DNA of 64,000 nt. It comes from Candidatus Poribacteria bacterium. GTDB taxonomy: Bacteria; Poribacteria; WGA-4E; WGA-3G. Position numbers and translations under genes: made by a program. The notes under the pieces were generated by a model. It searched no databases. It was not told where the DNA came from and saw only the letters and a list, made by a program, of their open reading frames with translations. The DNA lies in contig JAPPIG010000109.1 of assembly GCA_028820635.1 (NCBI GenBank), positions 1 to 64,000 on the forward strand, given 5' to 3'. Positions 53,892 to 63,022 of the stretch are shown one piece after another. Within the stretch, counting starts at the first letter, position 1. Each line of letters starts with the position of its first letter.

Positions 53892-54155
53892 CCTAAGATG
53901 ACCTCCTTCTGTAATAATCTGATTCTCACGCGTATGATAAAGAATTCCTAAGCAATAATTACCTTTTTACGCGTTTAAAAAGGATACCAAAGTTTAGAAA
54001 ATATTTCAAGGTCTTTTCAATTGTTGCTTTCAAAGGATTCATTCTGGTAAATAAAAATGTAATATACCATTAATTATTACATATTATGAGTTGATTAATC
54101 AAGGTGCTTTTAACTGCCTTCAAATCTGAAAGAATGAGAAAAAATAGACCTTATC

Positions 54156-54704
54156 TCATAAATCATCTGTATGTATTTTCGTTTCTTCTACAAACCAGCG
54201 AGCATCTACCATTCGCGCCTCTGCTTCAGATCGTTTTGGTTGATATTTTGTAAACTTTACCTTATCACAATTGGCAAGAAACTGCTGGATACGTTCAACA
54301 TATAAGTCACCTATCTGTTCACGTGTCATCTGATAAAGAATCCCTGTGGTTGTCAATTCTAATGCGGGGATTTGAAAACGTGCTTCTATATATCCGCGGA
54401 TAACAAAAGAAATTTGGGTGTGATAAGTTTCCATATCATAAGATGCCGTTTCAAGTATTTTCAACTGTTCAAGCGCAATTTCATGGGGAGGTTGAGTATT
54501 TACTTCTTCAACTGGAGAAAGTGGCAAGATTTGATGACGTTTTCGGATATATAACCATACTATTCCAACGATTACAGCAAGAATGAGTCCACCGAGAAGG
54601 ATGTGAGGTAACAGATTTTGCGGGATGTCTAATGGAGGTTTGATGTCACGGAGGTTTTGCGTATTCAGGGGAGTCTGCAAAATAATTTGGGGAAGAACGG
54701 GCAT
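54156..54704 (-). CDS. DUF4381-like membrane protein
   Basis: 182 residues: one membrane helix at about 35-52 (HILLGGLILAVIVGIVWLYI) followed by a helical cytoplasmic domain (SFVIRGYIEARF, TTTGILYQM, KVKFTKYQP), the pattern of DUF4381-type partners of BatA/DUF58 proteins. It starts 4 bases after the ferredoxin gene. Assignment rests on pattern and neighbourhood. Confidence 0.65.
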   Translation of the reverse strand: MPVLPQIILQTPLNTQNLRDIKPPLDIPQNLLPHILLGGLILAVIVGIVWLYIRKRHQILPLSPVEEVNTQPPHEIALEQLKILETASYDMETYHTQISFVIRGYIEARFQIPALELTTTGILYQMTREQIGDLYVERIQQFLANCDKVKFTKYQPKRSEAEARMVDARWFVEETKIHTDDL

Positions 54705-54708
54705 GGTG

Positions 54709-55302
54709 CTATTGAGAAAGCATTAGCGGTTCAATCACTATAGACTTTGGGTCTGTAGGACATGCGTACTGACATACCCCACATCCAGTACATCCAGAAT
54801 CGAGAACTTCTACTAATCCGTCTGGTGAGAACTTAATCGCTTCTTCTCCAATTGGGCAAGTATCTACGCAGTAGCTGCAGTCCACCGATTTTGTGCGAAG
54901 ACAAATATCAACATTGAAAACTGCGAGTCCGATCCTAATATCTTCTGCAAAGACAGTTTGTAAGGCACCGCTTGGACAGACGTACATGCATGCCAATGAA
55001 TCGCAAATTACACAAGGTTGTTCTTCAGGATCAATGTAGGGTGTGTTAGCAAGTTTTGGATCTTGGCTTTGTAGGGGTTGTATAGCGTTTGCAGGGCAGT
55101 TTTTAACGCAGTTACCACACCGATGACATTTCTCTAAGAATTCAGGTTCGGACAAAGCACCTGGCGGACGTAAAATTACACGGTTCGGTTCATCAAAGGG
55201 AAACTGGTCACCGATCCTTTCATCAAGGAATTCAGCGACAGGTTTCATGATTTGGTTCAAGGCTTCTTTGAAGAAGTCGCGCCTACCTGTTTCGTCAGAC
55301 AT
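54709..55302 (-). CDS. Multi-cluster 4Fe-4S ferredoxin (NapG/MauM-like)
   Basis: 197 residues with four cysteine clusters: CHRCGNCVKNCP, CVICDSLACMYVCP, CSYCVDTCP and CTGCGVCQYACP, predicting four [4Fe-4S] centres, close to NapG/MauM electron-transfer proteins. A GRRDFF start recalls a twin-arginine motif but no hydrophobic segment follows, so it is probably cytoplasmic. Partner enzyme unknown. The SufR-like regulator lies 57 bases upstream on the same strand. Confidence 0.88.
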   Translation of the reverse strand: MSDETGRRDFFKEALNQIMKPVAEFLDERIGDQFPFDEPNRVILRPPGALSEPEFLEKCHRCGNCVKNCPANAIQPLQSQDPKLANTPYIDPEEQPCVICDSLACMYVCPSGALQTVFAEDIRIGLAVFNVDICLRTKSVDCSYCVDTCPIGEEAIKFSPDGLVEVLDSGCTGCGVCQYACPTDPKSIVIEPLMLSQ

Positions 55303-55359
55303 GGAAATTGCCTTAAAATGTGTCTATGTAATAGAGAAGTGAAAGTGGATAGAACTCTA

Positions 55360-56037
55360 TCAGTTTTGAATAGACTGTTCATCAGATGTTGACTCTAAGT
55401 CCTTGTTCTGACATTCATTTTTGGGAATGCGGTAACAACATCTATGGCTACCCTGCATAAGATGTTCAACTCGGTACACCTTTGTTCCCAAAGATTGTCT
55501 AAATAGTCCTAATTCAATCTCACACACGTGTGGGTATTCCTGAGCAATCGCTGCGATAGGACAATTGTGTTCTATTAAGACATAATCGGTATCGTTTTCG
55601 TCAAAACGTGCCATATAACCTTCTTCATCACGAATACGGGCAAGTTCCTTGATGCGTTCTACCAAGTCTTTTCCGTCAAGGCGTTCTTGGTACATCTGTA
55701 ACTGTGATTTCATACGGCTTCGGAAAACCTTATTGATAAATCCGGGTCCGTTGAATTTTGCTACTTCGTTCATCAAACCGACTGCAAAGTTCGCGTAAGT
55801 GGTTGGGAAAAGACTGTTCGCATCATCGGTTAAACTATAAAGGTGATGTGGTCGTCCGCGTCCGTGTTTTTCACTATGATACTCGACTAAGCCTTCCTCT
55901 TCAAGAATTGTGAGATGCTGTCTCACTCCCATAGCACTGATATGCAGTGCTTCTGTCAATTCACTAACGGTCATGCTGCTACGCATCTTCAATAACTGAA
56001 GGATTCGCATTCGTGTTTCGCTCATTTCGCAATTCAC
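55360..56037 (-). CDS. SufR-like iron-sulfur transcriptional regulator
   Basis: 225 residues: an ArsR/DeoR-type helix-turn-helix at about 10-75 (TVSELTEALHISAMGVRQHLT) and a C-terminal domain with cysteines placed as in SufR (EHNCPIAAIA, HVCEIELGLF, GSHRCCYRIP) that could hold a [4Fe-4S] cluster. GTG start at 56037 with AGAGGA 8 bases upstream. It may control the downstream ferredoxin gene. The last 20 residues are polar and variable. Confidence 0.85.
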   Translation of the reverse strand: MNCEMSETRMRILQLLKMRSSMTVSELTEALHISAMGVRQHLTILEEEGLVEYHSEKHGRGRPHHLYSLTDDANSLFPTTYANFAVGLMNEVAKFNGPGFINKVFRSRMKSQLQMYQERLDGKDLVERIKELARIRDEEGYMARFDENDTDYVLIEHNCPIAAIAQEYPHVCEIELGLFRQSLGTKVYRVEHLMQGSHRCCYRIPKNECQNKDLESTSDEQSIQN

Positions 56038-56176
56038 GTGGCTGTTCCTCTTACAAATTTGAGTTTGAAAGTATTATAACATATAAACATACTAAATTCA
56101 AGGTGATAATACAATACGTGCATGCTGCGTAAATTTGGGTTTCGCTTTGTTCTACGCAACCTACGTCGTTTAACGA

Positions 56177-56929
56177 TTACTGCTTAGGTTTATCCGGAGG
56201 TCTTGGCTGGGAATCAAACCCATAAATTCTGCGCATTATTGGGGTTGCGCGTTCAATTACTTCTGGTTCAAGATAATGCACAAAGTCAAACATCTGCTTT
56301 ATAAAAGACCGACAACAGAAACAGATGAGTGCGATGCGCTGCTGGTCCGTTTTGTTAGCCCCTGCTGAATGCCAGACTGCTCCGTTGAACAGAAATACAG
56401 AACCTTTCGGTGCAGAGAGACGCACTTCGTCAGGATGGTGCGTGGTACCGGAAGGTGGTTTTATCTGTTGAAGATGAATACCTGGGACATGACGCGTCCC
56501 ACCATTTTCTGGTGTAAAATCGTCAAGTAACCAGAGACTATTGGCGACCATCGGAAAACTTGGTAACGGTTCTGGCATGTTCCCTAAAACGCTATCAACG
56601 TGATACCCACCATCGGGAGCACCCGGATCAATGATGTTGGAGGTGAGAGTACTCAATGTATAATCCGTGCCAAGCAAATGCTCAAAGAAAGGCATTACCT
56701 TAGGATGTGCAACAAGTTTATCATATATCTTGCCTTTGTTCATCAACCAGCGCACATGTTGACCGTGTCCATCGGTATGGCGCAGCGCAGAACCGTCCTG
56801 CTTTTCTTGCTCTGCCAACCGGAGAATATCGGCTCTATACATCTCGATTTCTTCGTCAGAAAGCACATCTGGAATAACGATACATCCTTGCTCATCCAGT
56901 TGCTTTTTTTGTGCGTCGGTGATGCTCAT
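56177..56929 (-). CDS. Phytanoyl-CoA dioxygenase family protein (3)
   Basis: 250 residues. Metal-site residues in GGYHVDSVLG (HxD) and GAVWHSAGANKT (distal His), with an Arg for 2-oxoglutarate in QQRIALICF. Starts with a typical DEQGCIVIPDVLSDEEIEMYR segment. Substrate unknown. A REP-like fragment lies between it and the regulator gene. Confidence 0.92.
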   Translation of the reverse strand: MSITDAQKKQLDEQGCIVIPDVLSDEEIEMYRADILRLAEQEKQDGSALRHTDGHGQHVRWLMNKGKIYDKLVAHPKVMPFFEHLLGTDYTLSTLTSNIIDPGAPDGGYHVDSVLGNMPEPLPSFPMVANSLWLLDDFTPENGGTRHVPGIHLQQIKPPSGTTHHPDEVRLSAPKGSVFLFNGAVWHSAGANKTDQQRIALICFCCRSFIKQMFDFVHYLEPEVIERATPIMRRIYGFDSQPRPPDKPKQ

Positions 56930-56986
56930 TTTGTGTTTCCTTTATAGATGATTTAATACGAAAAGACACAGTCAAAGCTAAATTGA

Positions 56987-57205
56987 TTATTCAGGTTTTT
57001 CTTGTGAATTTATTGGGGGTTGTTCATCAAAAGGAATCCCCTTCGCTTTTGCTTCCAACCACCGTTTATTCCACGCAGCCATTTCTTGGTAAACTTCAGC
57101 TTTGCCTTCAGCTCTACCTTCAACTTTACCTTCAGCTTTGCCTTCGATTCTGGCTTCTTCAATCTGTCTTCGAAGTTTTGCTCTAAACCTTTCTGTTAAA
57201 TACAT
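56987..57205 (-). CDS. Small protein with lysine/glutamate/glycine repeats
   Basis: 72 residues with a tandem EGKAEGKVEGRAEGKAE stretch after a short helix (LTERFRAKLRRQIEEARI). Such tails occur at the end of PD-(D/E)XK/Rpn-type proteins, so this may be a small piece of such a family, but no nuclease residues are visible. The ATG at 57205 has AAGGAG 11 bases upstream; a GTG 12 bases earlier touches that site. Confidence 0.5.
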   Translation of the reverse strand: MYLTERFRAKLRRQIEEARIEGKAEGKVEGRAEGKAEVYQEMAAWNKRWLEAKAKGIPFDEQPPINSQEKPE

Positions 57206-57252
57206 GAGAATATCCACTCCTTGAAATAATGCAACGAAGATTATAGTTTCAA

Positions 57253-57471
57253 CTACACTAAAAGCCGCAAGATGTACAAAATAGCCTCTGTTGTTTCCAT
57301 TATCGGTTTTCCTAAGCTAAACTTTTCGCGAATAACTAAAAAAGAATAGGCAAAAAAGACCACCGAATAGAGTTTTAAGGCTATGTCAAACCATTTGTGC
57401 CGAATACCGAGAATTGGTACAATCTCTTGCTCTTGATTTGTCTCAGTATTCTCCTCTTTATCTTTTCCCAT
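57253..57471 (-). CDS. Small membrane protein, uncharacterised
   Basis: 72 residues with a hydrophobic stretch (KLYSVVFFAYSFLVI) and a second weak one near the C terminus (AILYILRLLV). The N terminus is acidic. No ribosome site is evident and no family is recognised. Confidence 0.45.
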   Translation of the reverse strand: MGKDKEENTETNQEQEIVPILGIRHKWFDIALKLYSVVFFAYSFLVIREKFSLGKPIMETTEAILYILRLLV

Positions 57472-57547
57472 TTATCGGTTTCAAGTAACAGCAACCTCCA
57501 TGATACAATCTTAATATAACGTATTTCGTGGGATATTTTCCACAATT

Positions 57548-58765
57548 TTATGCAGCAAAGTCTTTTATGCACTCCTCATAGACATTAAAACGTTCTCCTT
57601 CGTGTTCTTCAGCATCTACGAGTTTGAGCCAGAGTGCACTGTCCTTCTTTTTTCCACTGAGTTGACGGCGACTTCCCAGATTCGATGGATCTGGGCCGCT
57701 CCAGACAACTTCACCACCTTGTAAATAGATGAAATCTCCACGATACTTATCTACCATGTCTTTCTGGTTTTCGAGGTAGACTAATCCCTGCTCACACGTT
57801 GTGCGCCGCCAATTAGCAACCATTTCTGGGGTATCTGTTTCTACCGAGTCAAACTCCGCAAGTGGTGCTGTAACCTCGCTTTCCCAATCAATCTCATCCA
57901 AGTCAACAGTGCCGAACCCGCGTTGTGCAGCGATAAGAATATGATTCCGATCGCGTTTAAAGGGCGGTGTCGGCCAATCTGACGCGGGATCATGCCCCAT
58001 CAAGTGCATACCGACGGTATCTGTGGATATTGGATGATCACCCGCTATAAGCGCGTTGCAAATTCTGCCTTCACCACCCCATTCACGTCCCCACTGCCCC
58101 GTAAGCGCATCAATGATATTAAGACACGGTTTTGTAATGAGGGCAAGATCGGGCAGCACATAGGATAGCCGAATTAAGTGGTGATAGTAACTTCGCGTCC
58201 TTCCTTCTGGGAGCAACATCGGCGGTAAACCGAACAGATTCTTAGTGCACAAAGTGATTCCCATAAATGCGTGATTTTTCATCTTTGCTACAGAAACCAC
58301 CGCATCTGCATCGTCAAAGCAAGCACTCAAGGTGTAGCGGTCAAACATTGAACCCCCACCGGGAACATCGTAGTCCTTAAACGGTGGTAAGTTTGAATCA
58401 ACGAACTGTACGTCAAATTCTTTAAGATGATGCTCATAATTGAAACCGGGAGGCATCCGATGCCCGTGTGTATATGGGTTAGTGTCTGTAGCGATAAGTT
58501 GTGCTGTGGTATGCTCCTTGAGCAATCGCAGTACGGCACGGCACACTGCATCGTCTACCAATTCGCGGCGGCGACCTTCAAAATAGATTATGCGCTCATG
58601 CGGTTTCATCATGTTGAATTTGATGACAACCTTTTTAGCAGTCTCAATCGGTTTCCATGAGCGGGTAAGTGGGTCGGTAATACGGCGTAGTGTCTGGTAA
58701 ATTTCCTCTTCACTTGCACGATAATCGCAATGTGCTGCACGAACTTTGAACTGTTTTTCTGACAT
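57548..58765 (-). CDS. DUF362 domain protein
   Basis: 405 residues. DUF362 segments are clear: VVIKFNMMKPHE, ATDTNPYTHGHR, DADAVVSVAKMKNHAFMGIT and ALTGQWGREWGGEGR. Many family members are fused to or partnered with ferredoxins; here the ferredoxin motif is lacking. AAGGAG lies 5 bases before the ATG. Function unknown. Confidence 0.88.
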   Translation of the reverse strand: MSEKQFKVRAAHCDYRASEEEIYQTLRRITDPLTRSWKPIETAKKVVIKFNMMKPHERIIYFEGRRRELVDDAVCRAVLRLLKEHTTAQLIATDTNPYTHGHRMPPGFNYEHHLKEFDVQFVDSNLPPFKDYDVPGGGSMFDRYTLSACFDDADAVVSVAKMKNHAFMGITLCTKNLFGLPPMLLPEGRTRSYYHHLIRLSYVLPDLALITKPCLNIIDALTGQWGREWGGEGRICNALIAGDHPISTDTVGMHLMGHDPASDWPTPPFKRDRNHILIAAQRGFGTVDLDEIDWESEVTAPLAEFDSVETDTPEMVANWRRTTCEQGLVYLENQKDMVDKYRGDFIYLQGGEVVWSGPDPSNLGSRRQLSGKKKDSALWLKLVDAEEHEGERFNVYEECIKDFAA

Positions 58766-59068
58766 TTTCGCTCCTTATGATAATTTACTTAGTGCCGCGT
58801 TAGTAGCGGAAATTGGAAAAATCTGTTATAGATGATACTTATCAAATATATTGGGATTATAACATAATTGTTGAATACACACAATAGGGCAATTTTAGGA
58901 TATGAAAAAAATTGACAAAAACTCCAACTCTTATTGTAGGGGCCCCTATGCCCGCCCATTATATGGTAAGTCCTATGCATTGGCGGGGCACAGGGACCCC
59001 GCCCTACAGTGAAAAGCAAAAAGGATTCTTGGAAATTGAACGAATATAACAAGAAATTTAACACCTGC
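58766..59068. other. Intergenic region with palindromic repeat
   Basis: The gap holds an imperfect inverted repeat at about 58934-59009 (arms TTGTAGGGGC and GGGACCCCGCCCTACA) of the same general type as the element at 28124. An open frame on the minus strand runs through this repeat and has no recognisable product. Confidence 0.5.
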
Positions 59069-59797
59069 CTAATATGTATTAATGATGACACAGACTGTAT
59101 CCATCGTCATAGCCACAAGCCAGTGGATCGCCGCACCATAGACGAATGAACGAGTTTCCAATGCAAGCACACCAAGCAGGATGCCTGCAATAATTGAACC
59201 AAGTGCTTCGGGCAACGGTTTGGAAAAGTGCATTACTGCAAACGGAATAGTCTGGATTAAAATACTATAGTTTCCAAATCTCTTCTCTAACCCAAAAAGC
59301 ATGAACCCACGGAAAAAGAACTCCCATGAAAACATATACACACCGTAGGCAAGTTGATATGGTATAAAAGCCAGCCAACTGCTTGCGACTGCTTTACCTA
59401 ACGGATACTTGTCTAAGAAAGGCGGATATAGTTTAACTGCTAATAATACCACGGGTATCATCAGAACCCATGCCGCTAATGTCACACCCCACCCGAGTTT
59501 TTGCTTACCCAAGCGAATCCCATAATCGGTCAGTGGCTGTTTTGTCCCAAATACTGCAACAATTATTGGAATTAGAAACAGTGTGAGTCCTGTTGATAAA
59601 AACCAGTAATAGTAAGGATGGCTTTTCCCCAATGGCAAAGCATCAAAATACCCTGCTAAATGAGTGCGAAAAAAACGCGGACGGCTATAAGTCCTATGCA
59701 ACGTTAGCAGCACGGCAGAAGCAAGCAAAATTACCGTTGTTTGACGTTCCCACCCTTGTAAATATTTTTCCCTTAACGTTTGGAGATATGATTTCAC
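59069..59797 (-). CDS. CPBP-family intramembrane protease-like protein
   Basis: About 242 residues with 6-8 membrane helices and the CPBP motif region SWEFFFRGFMLFG followed by PFAVMHFSKP (His-box) and a final helix. Where most members have EExxxR, this one has EFFFR: the first Glu and the Arg are kept and the second Glu is Phe. Start chosen at GTG 59797; a TTG 54 bases earlier gives a longer but non-hydrophobic N terminus. The gene is divergent from the glycosyltransferase gene. Confidence 0.82.
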   Translation of the reverse strand: MKSYLQTLREKYLQGWERQTTVILLASAVLLTLHRTYSRPRFFRTHLAGYFDALPLGKSHPYYYWFLSTGLTLFLIPIIVAVFGTKQPLTDYGIRLGKQKLGWGVTLAAWVLMIPVVLLAVKLYPPFLDKYPLGKAVASSWLAFIPYQLAYGVYMFSWEFFFRGFMLFGLEKRFGNYSILIQTIPFAVMHFSKPLPEALGSIIAGILLGVLALETRSFVYGAAIHWLVAMTMDTVCVIINTY

Positions 59798-59878
59798 CTT
59801 GACACCCTGTCTGTTTTGGGATATTATAGCGTGACGAGAAGAAATTAGCAATTGATAGAAAATAGAAGAAATTTCAAG

Positions 59879-60910
59879 ATGTTTGCACCTGAGCAGATAA
59901 AACGCATCTTAATTATCAGACTTGCGCCACTGGGAGAAACGGTTTTAACAACACCTGTCATTCGTGCTTTACGTCAACACTTCCAAGATGCACACATCGC
60001 TTACATGGTAGCACCGACACGAGAGGATTTGGTATCCGCAAACCCACATCTAAATGAGGTTTTAACCTATCAGTCATCAGTACCGAAACTAATCTATCAT
60101 CTTGCTCAGCGAAAATTCCAGATGGCAGTAGTGTTACAGCCAACATTCCGGTTAGTGCTTCATACATTTCTTGCCAGAATTCCGTTCCGTGTGGGGTTTG
60201 AAACAAATACTGGTGGAAAAAGCCTTTTACATGTTGCCGTGCCGAACAACACAGCGCAGCACGAAATACAAAGGTATCTGGATGTTGTTCGGGCACTCGG
60301 TATTGAAGTTGTAGATAATGAACCTGAAGTGTTTGTAGATGATGCAAGCAAAGCATGGGGCAACAATTTTCTTGAAAACCAAAACCTAAATGACAGTAAA
60401 CATATCATCGGTCTCAATCCGGGTGCTGCGACATCTTATCGCCGATGGTCTGCTGAAAACTTTGCTATGCTCGGTGACATGCTCCACGAAGCCTACGACA
60501 CACATATCGTCATCACAGCGGGACCTCAAGAAGGTGAATTAGCCTATCAGGTAGCACAGCAAATGAAATATTCACCAGTTGTAGCCAACAATATAACTCC
60601 GATGCAACTTGCTGCACTGCTTCAACGATGTCATCTCTATATCAGCAACGATACAGGACCGATGCATCTGAGTACTGCAGTCAAAACGCCAACAATTGCC
60701 TTGTTTGGCGGATCAAACCCGACGCAGTGGGGTCCAATGTGGGATAGACATACTGTGATTGCACGGGAAGGCTGCGAACTAATGAAAACGTTGTCGCCTA
60801 AAGAGTGGGACGAACATGCCGATGTAGCACGCCAAAATCTGAATGCTATTAAACCTGAGATGGTATTTGGGGCTACGGAGAAGATGAAATGGAAAACCCA
60901 AAAAATGTGA
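59879..60910 (+). CDS. Glycosyltransferase family 9 (heptosyltransferase-like)
   Basis: 343 residues. GT9 hallmarks: RILIIRLAPLGETVLTTPVIRALR at the start and SNDTGPMHLSTAVKTPTIALFG, the nucleotide-sugar region, near 260. Likely adds a heptose or related sugar to lipopolysaccharide. ATG at 59879 is preferred over a TTG 27 bases earlier; AGAAG lies about 10 bases upstream. Overlaps the next gene by 22 bases. Confidence 0.88.
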   Translation: MFAPEQIKRILIIRLAPLGETVLTTPVIRALRQHFQDAHIAYMVAPTREDLVSANPHLNEVLTYQSSVPKLIYHLAQRKFQMAVVLQPTFRLVLHTFLARIPFRVGFETNTGGKSLLHVAVPNNTAQHEIQRYLDVVRALGIEVVDNEPEVFVDDASKAWGNNFLENQNLNDSKHIIGLNPGAATSYRRWSAENFAMLGDMLHEAYDTHIVITAGPQEGELAYQVAQQMKYSPVVANNITPMQLAALLQRCHLYISNDTGPMHLSTAVKTPTIALFGGSNPTQWGPMWDRHTVIAREGCELMKTLSPKEWDEHADVARQNLNAIKPEMVFGATEKMKWKTQKM

Positions 60911-62358
60911 TCATAAACTGCCTAAAAGCCCTCCGAACGCGATCACATATAAAAATTATATTTCAGATAGTAACACGAGTTTTCTTCTTTGCCATGTGTT
61001 TTCTTGCCGTGTTATATGTTGGGAATCGTCTTGTTCTTTTTTCGTTTTCTATATCACTTATAACGTTTTTAGTCGTTATCGGGGCAGTAGTCTTTGGTAT
61101 CTGTTTAGGTATCAGACATCGTCCAACGTTGTCTGACATTGCAGGATATGTTGATGAACACCTTGAACTCAAGGAACGCGCCAGCACATCATTAGAGTTG
61201 ATACAGGAAAATCGAGAGGATGAGTTAGCACAGTTGCAAATTCGCGATACTGCAGAAGGTATGAGAAACGTAGATTTTGCAAAGATAGTCCCTTACACGC
61301 CACCACGATTGTTGAAATGGGCATCAATTCCCCTTTTAATCATCGGACTTTCTTTTACTGTGCCTCGCCAATATGAACTACCTCAACCACCAACAACCGT
61401 AGAACGAGAAGCGATTGAAAAGACAATTGAAAATCTTTCGGTTGGGCTTGAAAATGTTCAGGATTCAACAGTCCAAGAAGAAATCAGAAAAACAATAAAA
61501 CAACTCAAAAATGTTAAAGATGTTGCATCTGCACAGGAACATCTACGTGCGTTAAATAAAAAGGTGCAAAAAAAGAAATCAGAATTCCCCGCTGAGTCGG
61601 CTATTGCACAAGCAACACAAGCAACGGAGCACTTCAATGGAATGGATGCTAATACTTTTGCTGATGAACTTCAACGTCTTGCGAAGCAATCGGAACTTAC
61701 ACCCGAACTGCGTGATGAACTTACAAAACTCTTTGATAAAATGGCAGAAAACGGTCCGAAAGGGGAACTAAGTCGTGCATTAGATCAGGTTCAGGGCAAG
61801 GCTGTCTCTCCGGACACATTGCAAGAAATCGTTGATGCCCTTAAGAAACTCAATGAACTCAACCAACTTGAAGCACAACTCACAGAGAGCCGAAAAGATA
61901 TTGCATTGGCGGGTATTGAAACTAATCAACCTGCAGGAGGGGTTGCCAATAGTGACGGTGCACCAGGTAGAGAATCTGGAAAGCAAAAAACACAAGGCAC
62001 ACAAGTAACAAGCGGTCCTTCTGATATTACACCCTCTGACAACGGAACCACACCTTCTGTTGATGAAAACGCTACCGAAAAACCGCTTACCGGCGATGCA
62101 GCTCCGTCTTCAGAGATTACGGGCAATGAGTTAAAAATAAATTCAGAGACTGCATCAAATACGCAAAGCATTACAAGGGTTTTCACAGGGAAAGCGGGAA
62201 ATGCGGGAAATGAGCCAGAATATCTACCGTTTAGTGATGTTGTGCTTTCAGCACAGCGCGAGTACGCGCAGGCAATTGAAAATAATCAAATTCCAGTGCG
62301 TTATCAATCGCAAATTAAAGCATATTTGGAGGCAATTGCCAAAATTGATGAGAAATAA
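60889..62358 (+). CDS. DUF4175-like membrane protein
   Basis: 489 residues: two N-terminal membrane helices (about 27-70), a third near 145-160, and a long helical, partly coiled, then disordered region rich in Thr, Ser and Gly (320-440). RHRPTLSDIAGYVDEHLELKE followed by RASTSLEL resembles the start of DUF4175-type proteins. They are often near BatA/DUF58 genes, which here lie 10 kb away. It overlaps both neighbouring genes, suggesting coupled translation. Confidence 0.7.
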   Translation: MENPKNVIINCLKALRTRSHIKIIFQIVTRVFFFAMCFLAVLYVGNRLVLFSFSISLITFLVVIGAVVFGICLGIRHRPTLSDIAGYVDEHLELKERASTSLELIQENREDELAQLQIRDTAEGMRNVDFAKIVPYTPPRLLKWASIPLLIIGLSFTVPRQYELPQPPTTVEREAIEKTIENLSVGLENVQDSTVQEEIRKTIKQLKNVKDVASAQEHLRALNKKVQKKKSEFPAESAIAQATQATEHFNGMDANTFADELQRLAKQSELTPELRDELTKLFDKMAENGPKGELSRALDQVQGKAVSPDTLQEIVDALKKLNELNQLEAQLTESRKDIALAGIETNQPAGGVANSDGAPGRESGKQKTQGTQVTSGPSDITPSDNGTTPSVDENATEKPLTGDAAPSSEITGNELKINSETASNTQSITRVFTGKAGNAGNEPEYLPFSDVVLSAQREYAQAIENNQIPVRYQSQIKAYLEAIAKIDEK

Positions 62359-63022
62359 GGTAATTAAGCTCGCTATCGTAATCGGAGTTTTGGCTGTCAC
62401 CTATTTTTTGTTATGGTATTATGGTGTTACGGCGTCCATTGCTCTTAAAAACGTCTACAAAATCAAAGAATGGGTTTCAGGATTTGGCATAATCGCGCCA
62501 TTAATCTACATCGGTTTTTACATTGTTGCGACGCTTTTCTTTTTGCCGGGTTTGCCAATTACAGTGCTTTCAGGGATCGTCTTCGGTCCGGTATGGGGTG
62601 TTGTTTATGTGTGGATAAGTGCAACAGTTGGGGTCTCCCTTGCCTTCCTCGTTGCACGCTATGTTGCACGCGGGCTTGTTGAAAACTGGGTTTCAGGGAA
62701 CGATCAATTCCGAAGAATTGATGAAAAAGTAGAGCAGGAAGGATGGCGCATTCTTATGTTCACGCGTTTAGTTCCGATCTTTCCCTTTAATTTACAAAAC
62801 TACGCTTACGGCCTAACGAAAATTAAGTTTCACACCTACGTGCTTGTTTCATCAATATTTATGCTGCCTGGAACTATAGCTTATGTGCAAATCGGTGGTG
62901 CGCTTGTCAGTGGAGAAGGCAATTTGGATAAGACCTTGATCTATCTATCTATCGCAGGTGTGCTTATCGTTTTGGTATCTCTAATCCCTAAATTTCTGCG
63001 TAGACACCAACCAGATTTATAG
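62348..63022 (+). CDS. TVP38/TMEM64-family (VTT/DedA-like) membrane protein
   Basis: 224 residues with about six helices. VTT-domain features: FFLPGLPITVLSGIVFGP, ATVGVSLAFLVARY and FTRLVPIFPFNLQNYAYG. Family proteins act as scramblases or flippases for envelope lipids. ATG at 62348 overlaps the previous gene's end by 11 bases. The longer upstream frame lies inside the previous gene and is not used. Its stop overlaps the end of the next gene on the other strand by 6 bases. Confidence 0.9.
   Translation: MRNKVIKLAIVIGVLAVTYFLLWYYGVTASIALKNVYKIKEWVSGFGIIAPLIYIGFYIVATLFFLPGLPITVLSGIVFGPVWGVVYVWISATVGVSLAFLVARYVARGLVENWVSGNDQFRRIDEKVEQEGWRILMFTRLVPIFPFNLQNYAYGLTKIKFHTYVLVSSIFMLPGTIAYVQIGGALVSGEGNLDKTLIYLSIAGVLIVLVSLIPKFLRRHQPDL

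Noticed and set aside
58789-59091. 100-residue open frame in the gap before the CPBP gene
   Set aside because: It passes through a palindromic repeat and has no homologous features.
60889-62358. Ser/Thr/Gly-rich part of the DUF4175-like protein as a secretion or adhesin repeat
   Set aside because: Low-complexity composition only; no repeat unit or sorting motif could be made out.
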